A program made the translations under genes and the position numbers. Under the pieces are notes generated by a model that saw only the letters and a list, made by a program, of their open reading frames with translations, did no database searches and was not told the DNA's origin. A stretch of 64,000 nt of DNA from the NCBI GenBank assembly GCA_964440295.1, contig CAYTRT010000001.1, positions 1 through 64,000 of the forward strand. The letters run 5' to 3'. Positions 1 through 7,588 of this stretch are shown here, one piece after another. Positions within the stretch are counted from its first letter, which is position 1, and every line of letters starts with the position of its first letter. Source of the DNA: CALIKS01 sp964440295. Its GTDB lineage: Archaea; Thermoproteota; Nitrososphaeria_A; Caldarchaeales; Calditenuaceae.

Positions 1-7
1 CGCACTT

Positions 8-82
8 GGGCCCGTAGCTCAGTCAGGACAGAGCACCGGGCTTTTAACCCGGGGGTCGCGGGTTCAAATCCCGCCGGGCCCG
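8..82 (+). tRNA. tRNA-Lys (anticodon UUU)
   Basis: A full cloverleaf can be drawn. The 7-bp acceptor pairs 8-14 with 75-81, the anticodon stem pairs 36-40 with 48-52 around loop 41-47, and the T stem pairs 58-62 with 70-74 around the TTCAAAT loop 63-69. The anticodon TTT lies at 43-45, giving lysine. The discriminator base is G at 82. There is no intron and no encoded CCA. The tRNA is colinear and complete. Confidence 0.95.
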
Positions 83-282
83 ATTTCGACTCGGTGCATG
101 TTAACGGCCATTCTGGGGAGTGGATGTAAGTCCCACTGAAACAACATGCTGAGTAAACCAGCTAGAATTATCGCGAGGCGCAGAACCGAAGCTAGTTGAA
201 TCCTTATTAGTGTTTCTCTACTTCATTGAACTCTTCTCATTTCTTGTTATCGTTAACCATCTTTAATCTCAGAATTCTTCAT
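83..282. other. Intergenic stretch after tRNA-Lys with possible RNA fold
   Basis: I see no protein gene here. On the plus strand 96-102 is perfectly complementary to 143-149 (7 bp), 119-123 pairs with 133-137 (5 bp, 9-nt loop), and 91-95 pairs with 185-189, so the first ~110 nt could fold into a nested structure and be co-transcribed with the tRNA. I do not recognise an RNA family; C/D boxes are not convincing. The remainder to 282 is AT-rich and is the downstream flank of the Rieske gene. Confidence 0.25.
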
Positions 283-780
283 TTATCTGCCTTTGCCGGG
301 TTCGCCGATTATGTCTACGGCGTATATGTCTCCTTTACTATCCTCTTCTACAATGATCTTAGCCAATGGAGCCTTTGCGGGTCCTGAAACTACGTTTGCA
401 TCGTTATATGGATCGAATATGCTTCCATGGCATGGGCATTCAAGCTGACTAGTTTTCGGATTGTACTCGACTGGACATTGTTGATGAGTGCAAATCAGGT
501 TATATGCGTAGAGGTCTCGTCTCTGGCCCATGCCGCTGTCTTCCTTTCCTCTAATCAAAATATTTACGTAGTAACGGTCAGAATCTGTCGGCCATTTAAA
601 TATTATGTAAGAGTCAGGCTGAAGTTCAGAAATATTAGCAATTTTCTTCTTTTGAAATCTAGGCTGAGATGTTGTTACAGTAGTCTGAGTTTTCTCAGGA
701 CGGACATGCTGAGAAAAGAACGCAGTAACGGCTGCTCCGATTGCTACTATCATGATTATAAAGAGGCTGCGTCTTTTCAA
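283..780 (-). CDS. Membrane-anchored Rieske [2Fe-2S] protein
   Basis: A 165-residue Rieske iron-sulfur protein. Residues 1-22 form a basic n-region (KRR) followed by a hydrophobic segment, giving an N-terminal anchor or Tat-like signal, so the cluster domain should sit outside the membrane. Box I is C97-T-H99 with C102; box II is C115-P-C117-H118. The expected ligands C97, H99, C115 and H118 and the disulfide pair C102/C117 are all present, followed by SGPAKAPL near 132-139. Such proteins carry electrons in cytochrome bc-type or related quinol-oxidising complexes, but no cytochrome b gene is adjacent. The start is TTG at 780, which keeps the KRR n-region; the next ATG would remove it. It lies downstream of the thermosome gene on the same strand, 165 nt away. 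Confidence 0.9.
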   Translation of the reverse strand: MKRRSLFIIMIVAIGAAVTAFFSQHVRPEKTQTTVTTSQPRFQKKKIANISELQPDSYIIFKWPTDSDRYYVNILIRGKEDSGMGQRRDLYAYNLICTHQQCPVEYNPKTSQLECPCHGSIFDPYNDANVVSGPAKAPLAKIIVEEDSKGDIYAVDIIGEPGKGR

Positions 781-945
781 CTTTTAATCACTTATTATTC
801 TATAGAGCAGCCTAGGTATTTATTCATACAAGTTATATCCAAAATTGAGTAGGCAAATCAAAAATAAACCCTCATCCTTAATTTATTCAATTAAATAAAA
901 AATAATTTTCTTTCTGATAAAAATTGTTTTAGTGAAAATTTTATT

Positions 946-2574
946 TTAGTCGAGTTCCGGCGTTTCTCCACCAGAGCTTGGCTTCTTTTCCTCCTTCTTC
1001 TTCGACGCTGCAATGACGTCGTCTATCCTAAGTATCATGGCTGCGGCTTCGAAGCTTGACTTGAGTGCCTGTGCCTTAACCCTGACTGGCTCTATTACGC
1101 CTAGGGAGAACATGTCCTCGATCTTGCCGTTGAATATGTTGATTCCGTAGTTAACTCCGTTTTCTGCGTGTTTGTTTCTGAGAGACGACATGATGTCTAC
1201 TGGGTCGAGGCCTGAGTTTTCTGCAAGCGTCTTAGGAACTATCTCTAGTGCATCAGCATATGCAAGCATTGCTAGTTGTTCCTTACCCGGATATTTAGAT
1301 GCCTCTGATCTTATGATCTTGGCGAGCTCAGCCTCTATCGCTCCACCTCCAGGCACTACTTTGCTCTCCTCAACTATGTTTATCATGTTCATTATGGCAT
1401 CGTTGAGAGCGCGTTCAGCCTCATCGAGCTGCCTCTCAAGACCCGCCCTAATCAGAATTGCGACCGCCTTCGGGTTCTTGCATTCCTCGACGAATACCAT
1501 CCTGTCCTCACCTATCTTTCTCTCCTCGACTAGGCCAGCATATCCAAGGTCCTTTTCACTTAGGTCCTCGAAGTTTGTGACGATTCTGCCGCCCGTGGCC
1601 TTCTCCAGCTTCTCCATATCGCTCCTCTTGACTCTTCGCACTGCTAGGATTCCTGCCTTAGCTAGGAAGAACTGTGCTGCGTCGTCTATTCCTTTCTGGC
1701 AGAAGACCACGTTGGCGCCTACTTTCACGACCTTATCGACCATTTCTTTGAGAATTCTCGTCTCCTCATCTAAGAATTCCTTTATCTTCAATGGGTCTCT
1801 AATTCTTATCTCTGCTGAGAACTCTGTCTTTTCGATCTCGAATGGAGCGTCTAGCAGTGCTATCTTGGCGTTGACTACTCTCTTAGGCATCGCCGCGTGT
1901 ACGACTTCCTTGTCGACGATTACTCCCTTGACAAGCTGGGACTCCAAGAGACTCTTACCAATCTTCTTGACGATTTGTATATCGTCCTTATCTGCTCTCT
2001 TTTTGCCGTTTACTTCTCGGACAACGGCGCTTACAGCATCAATTGCAAGTTTAGCCAGATGGTCAGTTGCAAATCCGAGAGACTTGCTTCCCAGACAGGT
2101 CTTGACCATCTTCATGAGGGTTTCTGAATCGCTGAGCTTGACCTCGGTTGCAAGGCTGCTTAATTTATTTACTGCCATTTCCATGGCTTTTTTATACCCC
2201 GTGATTATTGTGCTTGGATGTATCTTTTGCTCGACGAGTTCTTCAGCTTGTCTTAGCAGTTCGCCGGCGATTATCACAGCTGTGGTGGTTCCGTCGCCTA
2301 CGGTCTTGTCCTGTGTCTTGGCGACCTCTATAATCATCTTGGCCGCTGGGTGCTCGACGTCCATCTTCTCAAGAATCGTCGCTCCATCATTCGTGACTAT
2401 GACGTCTCCGATCGAGTCGACTAGAAGCTTGTCCATGCCCTTTGGACCCAGCGTGGTCTTAACCATGTCTGCTATGATCTTGGCCGCGGCGATGTTATTT
2501 CGCTGTGCGGTCTTTCCTCTGCTCCTGCTTGTGCCTTCCTTGAGTATTATCACTGGTTGACCAGCTAACGCCAT
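946..2574 (-). CDS. thsA: Thermosome (group II chaperonin) subunit
   Basis: A 542-residue group II chaperonin subunit, the normal length for archaeal thermosomes. ATP-driven protein folding occurs in a double-ring cytosolic complex. Visible family motifs are TLGPKGMDK at 41-49, NDGATIL at 62-68 and the nucleotide-site GDGTT at 93-97. A glycine-rich GGGAIEAELA segment lies in the C-terminal equatorial part. The tail is K/E-rich and ends in ETPELD, without a GGM repeat. It has its own promoter: a T-rich TATA element about 40 nt upstream of the ATG. Only one subunit gene is in this window; paralogues may exist elsewhere. The long plus-strand open frame inside it is a shadow. Confidence 0.97.
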   Translation of the reverse strand: MALAGQPVIILKEGTSRSRGKTAQRNNIAAAKIIADMVKTTLGPKGMDKLLVDSIGDVIVTNDGATILEKMDVEHPAAKMIIEVAKTQDKTVGDGTTTAVIIAGELLRQAEELVEQKIHPSTIITGYKKAMEMAVNKLSSLATEVKLSDSETLMKMVKTCLGSKSLGFATDHLAKLAIDAVSAVVREVNGKKRADKDDIQIVKKIGKSLLESQLVKGVIVDKEVVHAAMPKRVVNAKIALLDAPFEIEKTEFSAEIRIRDPLKIKEFLDEETRILKEMVDKVVKVGANVVFCQKGIDDAAQFFLAKAGILAVRRVKRSDMEKLEKATGGRIVTNFEDLSEKDLGYAGLVEERKIGEDRMVFVEECKNPKAVAILIRAGLERQLDEAERALNDAIMNMINIVEESKVVPGGGAIEAELAKIIRSEASKYPGKEQLAMLAYADALEIVPKTLAENSGLDPVDIMSSLRNKHAENGVNYGINIFNGKIEDMFSLGVIEPVRVKAQALKSSFEAAAMILRIDDVIAASKKKEEKKPSSGGETPELD

Positions 2575-2609
2575 TATATACTCACCGATGTGTATATCGC
2601 ATTAGCCTC

Positions 2610-2620
2610 AATATAAAAAT
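2610..2620 (-). promoter_or_regulatory. TATA box of the thermosome gene
   Basis: The minus strand reads TTTTTATAT here, centred about 41 nt upstream of the ATG at 2574. That predicts transcription starting near 2589 with a short leader. Position and composition match the archaeal TATA consensus; assignment is by inspection only. Confidence 0.5.
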
Positions 2621-2687
2621 ATCTTCAGAGTAGCAATGATATAGACGACATAACACTTAAACTAATGTATGTTAAATAAGTAGTGAC

Positions 2688-3529
2688 GTGTTGCTGGGTG
2701 CTCATGTATCCATTTCGGGCTCGATTGACCTCTCAGTAGACAGGGCACTACAACTATCATGCACTACCTTCCAGATATTCACTCGCAATCCACGGGGATG
2801 GAGGACGTCAAAACTAAAGAAGAATGAGGCCGAGATGTTTAAGACTAAAAGAAGAAAGGCGGGTTTCAGCGTAGTTGTGGCACATATGCCCTATTTACCG
2901 AATATTGCTTCACCTAACAAAAGTTCTTGGCAGTTATCGCTAAAGTCGCTTATCGAAGAATTGAAGAGATGCGACCAGCTCGAGATAGAGTACTTAGTAA
3001 GCCACGTTGGCAGCCATCTGGGTAAGGGAATAGACGTGGGAATACTTCAGGTAGCGAAGGCTGTGGACGCATCCATTGAGAAGACAAATCCAAAATGTAT
3101 GCTACTGCTAGAAAATATGGCTGGCCAAAAAAACAGCGTAGGCTCAAGGTTCGAAGACATTAGGAGGATCCTTGATAAGATTTCACATATAGATAAGGTG
3201 GGAGTATGCCTAGATACTTGCCATCTCTACGCAGCAGGGTACGACGTGAAGACAAAGGAGGGGATCGAAAATACTCTCAATGATTTCGACAGCGTCATAG
3301 GTTTGAAGATGCTAAAAGTAGTTCACCTAAACGACTCGGTCGGAGAGCTTGGCAGCCACCTCGATAGGCACGAACACATAGGTATGGGCCAGATAGGTAA
3401 GGAGGGCTTCAAGAACTTCATCAACCAGAGATCTATAAGGAATCTGCCCATGATAATTGAAACCCCGGAGGATGAGAGGGGCGACTATGCGAGAGACTTA
3501 GCAGTGCTTAGAAGTTTATATGAATCAGG
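2688..3529 (+). CDS. nfo: Endonuclease IV (AP endonuclease), 3' end in gap
   Basis: A TIM-barrel apurinic/apyrimidinic endonuclease of base-excision repair. The ligands of the trinuclear zinc site are all recognisable: His in HMPYLP, His in SHVGSHLG, Glu in LLENMAG, Asp and His in CLDTCHLYAAGYD, His and Asp in HLNDS, Asp and His in DRHEHIGMG, and Glu in IIETPED. About 280 residues are visible before the N run at 3530. The family is about 280-290 residues long, so little is missing and the stop lies in the gap. The start is GTG at 2688; TTG at 2691 is an alternative. The gene is transcribed away from the thermosome gene. Confidence 0.93.
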
Positions 3530-3629
3530 NNNNNNNNNNNNNNNNNNNNNNNNNNNNNNNNNNNNNNNNNNNNNNNNNNNNNNNNNNNNNNNNNNNNNNN
3601 NNNNNNNNNNNNNNNNNNNNNNNNNNNNN
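3530..3629. other. Scaffold gap (100 N)
   Basis: Exactly 100 N. It swallows the 3' ends of two convergent genes, endonuclease IV on the plus strand and the cyclotransferase-like gene on the minus strand. Both are nearly full length, so the true gap may be short. Confidence 0.95.
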
Positions 3630-4046
3630 ATATCCGAGTTGTTTAAGTCCCTTAGTTAAAAGGGCTAGGTATTGCTTGGTGGGAGACACATGCCCACGAG
3701 GCCTTGAAGACACGTGAGTGTATGCGTAATGCTCGCCAAAGTCGCTCTTCACTAAGACCTTTATCCTCATCCTAATATTGGCGAGCCCCTCATACTTGTC
3801 TATTATGGATAGTTGTTGCTCGTCTATGACGTATAGTGCGCCGTATACGGTTGCTTTTTCGTCCTCCTTCAGTCCCGCGATGCCGCCTCTCCAGGAAATT
3901 GAGTATGAATCAAATACAAGCCTATAGTTAGGTAACCAGGCTGGAAAGCATTCTTGCCACTGCTTTATGACTAGACGCATCTGGTCCTGGTTAAGGAGGA
4001 CGTCATAGGCAAAGTAGTTAATCTTCCTATCGCTTGACTCTACCAT
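3630..4046 (-). CDS. Gamma-glutamylcyclotransferase-like (AIG2/BtrG fold) protein, 3' end in gap
   Basis: About 139 residues are visible. The pattern is that of the GGCT/AIG2-like fold: an N-terminal strand ending in NYFAYDVLLN (family consensus is YGSNL), a central GGIAGL segment, then TVYGALYVIDEQQLSIIDKYEG, where the Glu after KY fits the usual catalytic acid, and a later HYAYTHV strand. The family cyclises gamma-glutamyl groups or trims related amides; the substrate cannot be told from sequence. The consensus serine of YGSNL is replaced (YDVLL), so activity is uncertain. ATG at 4046 is chosen because the longer upstream frame overlaps the divergent gene at 4140. The C-terminus is in the gap. 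Confidence 0.75.
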
Positions 4047-4139
4047 TTTCTGTTTAGTTAATAGCGTTATCAGCATATATATCTGGTTATGGCGAGCTTG
4101 ATAGTTTAAATAAAGTAGCAGGGATATTTTGAATAAAAG

Positions 4140-5072
4140 ATGCGTGTGCAGGTAAGCGCTCCCTCTAGGCTTCACCTAGGTATTCTGTCAGACGGTCATA
4201 TGTCGAGGCCATGGCAGGGCATGGGCCTAGCAATAAAGGAGCCCCGAACAACCCTCTACGCAGAGACATCAGACACGGTGGGCCTACACCTAGTAGGAGA
4301 CTATAGTAACGACATTGCGGCAGCATTAAGTAGTTTTTACTCGGAGATGAAAATGAATCTAGGCGTTGTCATAGAACTTGTTGAGTATCCTCCACGACAT
4401 GTAGGCCTCGGCTCCGGAACGCAGATCATCCTTTCGGCAGCCACCGCCATGACTAGAATAGCTGGCGTTGAATTGGCAATTGATGAAATTGCACTCAAGA
4501 CTAATAGGGGTAAGTACTCCTGGATCGGCGTTGAGGCCTTCAATGCGGGGGGCTTCATAGTTAGTCTTGGAAGAGGTAGGAATCAGCAAAAGCAGCCTGC
4601 ACTTAGGCTTAACTTCCCAGAGGATTGGCTCATAGTAATTCTTATTCCCGACAGTAGAGAAGGACTGTCAGGCCCGGAGGAAGAACGTGCGTTGTGGCAG
4701 GTAAGATATTCTGATCAAACAGCAATGAATATTCATGCATGTTTAGTGAATGAAGTGATTCCAGGCATATTAGAACATGATATAGAGCTTTTCGGGAAAG
4801 GCGTCGAGTCAATTCAGGATTTGGTCGGTAGCGAATTCAGCAGTATGCAGGGAGGAATATTCAACAGATCGTCAGAAAAACTTGTCGAACTTATGAGGAG
4901 CGAGGGACTACTAGGCGTGGGCCAATCGAGCTGGGGGCCAGCAGTATATGGATTTGCTCAGAGACGCGAGGACGCAATGAAAGTTATATCTAAGGCGAAG
5001 AATTTGAGTCCTAAGACTAAAGTATACCTGACGACCGCAGACAATCAAGGAGCCAGAGTAATCTACAGCTAG
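4140..5072 (+). CDS. Beta-ribofuranosylaminobenzene 5'-phosphate synthase
   Basis: A 310-residue GHMP-kinase-fold protein matching archaeal beta-RFAP synthases. It begins with RVQVSAPSRLHLG, has the Gly-rich motif PPRHVGLGSGTQ at 84-95, and later GVEAFNAGGFIVSLGRG and GVGQSSWGPAVYGF. The enzyme condenses PRPP with 4-hydroxybenzoate or p-aminobenzoate and releases CO2, the first committed step of tetrahydromethanopterin synthesis. This implies the cell uses a methanopterin-type C1 carrier, which would pair with the glycine-cleavage genes at 13-17 kb. The ATG start at 4140 is divergent from the cyclotransferase-like gene. No other methanopterin biosynthesis gene is in the window. Confidence 0.88.
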   Translation: MRVQVSAPSRLHLGILSDGHMSRPWQGMGLAIKEPRTTLYAETSDTVGLHLVGDYSNDIAAALSSFYSEMKMNLGVVIELVEYPPRHVGLGSGTQIILSAATAMTRIAGVELAIDEIALKTNRGKYSWIGVEAFNAGGFIVSLGRGRNQQKQPALRLNFPEDWLIVILIPDSREGLSGPEEERALWQVRYSDQTAMNIHACLVNEVIPGILEHDIELFGKGVESIQDLVGSEFSSMQGGIFNRSSEKLVELMRSEGLLGVGQSSWGPAVYGFAQRREDAMKVISKAKNLSPKTKVYLTTADNQGARVIYS

Positions 5073-5147
5073 TTCTTCGATATTACTCGGCGTAAAGGAG
5101 GAGGGATTAGCTTAAAGGTTGGTTAATACTATCCATAGACAGGGAGA

Positions 5148-6932
5148 ATGGAATTCTCAACTTTAGTAAAATACTACGAACAACTCGAGTCTACGACAAA
5201 GAGACTCGAGATGAGAGATATTCTTATGCAGCTGTTTAAAGAGGCTGAAGAAGAGGAGATTGATAAGATTGCATACTTAACATTAGGCACTTTATATCCA
5301 GCTTACGTCGGGATCGAGCTGGGGGTAGCGGAGAAGCTCGCAATAAGGGCCCTAAGACTCGTGACAGGCGTTGACGAGTCTAAGATTGAGGATCTCCTAA
5401 ATAAGATAGGGGACTTGGGACAGGTTGCTGAAGAACTACTCTCCCAGAAAAAATCCCAGCTGGTGTTATTCACGCAGCCCCTGACCGTGTTAGATGTCTA
5501 TAACAAGCTGGATAAAGTGGCGAGAATTAGTGGGGAAGGAGCGATAGAAAATAAGGTTAAGATACTCTCAGGACTACTTGCGCAAGCTCAGCCGAAGGAG
5601 GCTAAATACATAATTAGGCTCTTAACAGGAAAAATGCGTCTCGGCGTCGCAGACATGACAATAATAGACGCGGTCTCATCGCTTTTTGGCGGCTCGAAGG
5701 AGAGTAGAGATGTCTTTGAGAGAGCCTACAATATCTCGTCAGACATCGGGATAGTTGTCCGTGAGGCTAAAAGAGCAGGGCTGGACGGTGTGAGGTCGAT
5801 AAAGTTGGCAATTGGTAGGCCGGCCAGGCCGATGCTGGCGGAGCGTCTATCCAGCAGTAAAGAGATACTTGAAAAACTCGGTGGACGAGGATTAGCCGAA
5901 TACAAGTATGACGGTGAGAGAATGCAGATTCATAAAAACAATGGAGATGTACTGATATTTTCGAGGAGACAGGAAAACATTACTCATCAGTTTCCCGACG
6001 TAGTTGAGAGGTGCAGATCGCGTCTGAAGGCTAGGCAAGCGATCGTGGAATGCGAGGCTGTCGCGGTTGACCCTGACACAGGCGACATGCTGCCATTCCA
6101 AGAGTTGATGCATCGGAGAAGGAAGTACGAGATAGAGAAGGCTGCCCAGCTTTATCCTGTCTCTCTCTTCTTTTTTGACGCTCTTTTAATTGATGGCGAG
6201 GAGCTCATCGATAAACCGTTGCTAGAGAGGCGCTCGATGCTCGGCGAGATCATTGACGAGAGCGAAGACATGTCGTTGACGCAGGCCATAGAGGTTAATG
6301 ATTGTGAGACGCTTGATAAGTACATGCTGAAGGCGGTGGAGGATGGATGTGAAGGAGTAATAGTCAAGGACATATCTCCAAGGTCCATATACATGGCAGG
6401 GGCTAGGGGATGGCTGTGGATAAAATACAAGCGTAGCTATGTCTCCAAACTCACCGACACGTTGGACCTGGTCGTGATAGGTGCCTTCTATGGGAAGGGA
6501 AAAAGAAGCGGCAAATTCGGGACAGTCCTAGTAGCTGCATATGATAAGTCATCCGATGTTTTTAGGTCAATATGCAAGGTCGGGACTGGATTTAAGGATG
6601 AGGACTTAGATAGACTCACAGAGATGTTGAAGCAACTAGTTGTTCCTCATAAGCCTCCGAGGGTCGACTCCACTATGGTGCCAGACGTCTGGGTCATGCC
6701 CCAAATAGTTCTCGAAATAGTGGGCGACGAGATAACGCTGAGCCCAGTCCACACTGCTGGGTTTGGCAGTATAGCGAAAGACGCCGGACTAGCGATAAGA
6801 TTTCCAAGATTTACTGGAAGGTATAGGTTTGATAAGTCGCCTGAGGACGCAACTACCGTCGACGAGGTTATCGAGATGTATAAGTCCCAGCTAAAGGCTA
6901 TTCAGCCCAAAGAAGAGGTAGAGCCGACCTGA
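5148..6932 (+). CDS. lig: ATP-dependent DNA ligase
   Basis: A 594-residue ligase of the archaeal/eukaryotic LigI type. The N-terminal DNA-binding domain spans about 1-220. Motif I is EYKYDG with the adenylated lysine K253; motif III is FSRRQENITHQFPD; motif IIIa is the LFFFDALLIDGE region; motif IV is EGVIVKD; and motif V is LWIKYKRSY. The OB-fold follows and carries the C-terminal RFPRFTGR segment. It seals Okazaki fragments and repair nicks. Length is typical (about 580-600). It ends in TGA at 6930-6932, which overlaps the probable start of the next gene, suggesting translational coupling. Confidence 0.97.
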   Translation: MEFSTLVKYYEQLESTTKRLEMRDILMQLFKEAEEEEIDKIAYLTLGTLYPAYVGIELGVAEKLAIRALRLVTGVDESKIEDLLNKIGDLGQVAEELLSQKKSQLVLFTQPLTVLDVYNKLDKVARISGEGAIENKVKILSGLLAQAQPKEAKYIIRLLTGKMRLGVADMTIIDAVSSLFGGSKESRDVFERAYNISSDIGIVVREAKRAGLDGVRSIKLAIGRPARPMLAERLSSSKEILEKLGGRGLAEYKYDGERMQIHKNNGDVLIFSRRQENITHQFPDVVERCRSRLKARQAIVECEAVAVDPDTGDMLPFQELMHRRRKYEIEKAAQLYPVSLFFFDALLIDGEELIDKPLLERRSMLGEIIDESEDMSLTQAIEVNDCETLDKYMLKAVEDGCEGVIVKDISPRSIYMAGARGWLWIKYKRSYVSKLTDTLDLVVIGAFYGKGKRSGKFGTVLVAAYDKSSDVFRSICKVGTGFKDEDLDRLTEMLKQLVVPHKPPRVDSTMVPDVWVMPQIVLEIVGDEITLSPVHTAGFGSIAKDAGLAIRFPRFTGRYRFDKSPEDATTVDEVIEMYKSQLKAIQPKEEVEPT

Positions 6933-7488
6933 GCAGTGAAGAAGAATCACCTGAGGAGGAGGCAAAAGCATTAGCTGAAGTTAAGGCGTGGTTGGAGCGA
7001 AAAATCATCGAGCTTAACCAAGAGATCGAAATGATCAAGAGAATAACGTCATATATCGACGAGCTACTAGCTGGTGCAAGTTTTAAGAGGGCCGACACTC
7101 TTGTTTTAAGGAAGGCAGAGCAAGCGGCCCAAGCAAAGGCAGTGTCGGCTGAGAAGCCCTCGATAAAGGTTATTAGAAGTCGAAGCGGGGCGGTCCTCGC
7201 AACCCTGACCTATACTAAAGATGAGGCGCGATTTCAGATCAGCCCAGACCTAGAGCTTAGAAGAGACGATAAGCCCTTCTCCTCTTTTCTTCTAAGGAAA
7301 GTGCTTGAAGCCATGAGTAGGGACGACGAGGAGAGAGTGAGGCTGGGAGAACTCGATAAGGAGAAGACGGTCAAGTACGAGATAGTCTACGACGGAGACA
7401 GGGTATCAGAGATTTTGGTGAAAAATTACAGGGATGAGGCAAGGCTCAGAGACCTAATAAACTCGGTGAGATGGACGCTCGAGACCGT
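6929..7488 (+). CDS. Conserved-type archaeal hypothetical, coupled to ligase; 3' end in gap
   Basis: About 186 residues are visible and I cannot name the family. It starts with an acidic segment (SSEEESPEEE) and a likely coiled coil (KIIELNQEIEMIKRITSYIDELL). An alpha/beta domain follows (IKVIRSRSGAVLATLTYTKDEARFQI ...), with a basic-acidic C-terminus reaching the gap. The frame runs open from the ligase stop. Its only start at the junction is CTG at 6929, overlapping the ligase TGA as CTGA with a GAGGT purine run 10 nt before it; the next usable start is TTG at 6992. I prefer 6929 because the intervening 21 codons look coding, but this is uncertain. A DNA-repair or replication role is inferred only from the neighbour. 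Confidence 0.6.
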
Positions 7489-7588
7489 NNNNNNNNNNNN
7501 NNNNNNNNNNNNNNNNNNNNNNNNNNNNNNNNNNNNNNNNNNNNNNNNNNNNNNNNNNNNNNNNNNNNNNNNNNNNNNNNNNNNNNNN
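7489..7588. other. Scaffold gap (100 N)
   Basis: Exactly 100 N between the ligase-linked hypothetical gene and the surface-protein gene. It hides the C-terminus of the first and the entire N-terminus, including the expected signal peptide, of the second. Confidence 0.95.

Noticed and set aside
83..200. RNase P RNA
   Set aside because: The CR-I-like GTAAGTCCC has no matching GGCTTA strand to form P4, and the region is too short.
1172..2560. 462-codon plus-strand open frame inside the thermosome gene
   Set aside because: It is the antisense shadow of a clear chaperonin gene; the Ser/Leu-rich translation has no domain.
3525..4175. Longer version of the cyclotransferase-like gene starting at 4175
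   Set aside because: It would overlap the divergent beta-RFAP synthase gene, and the added 43 residues look like antisense of that gene and its spacer. ATG at 4046 fits the family.
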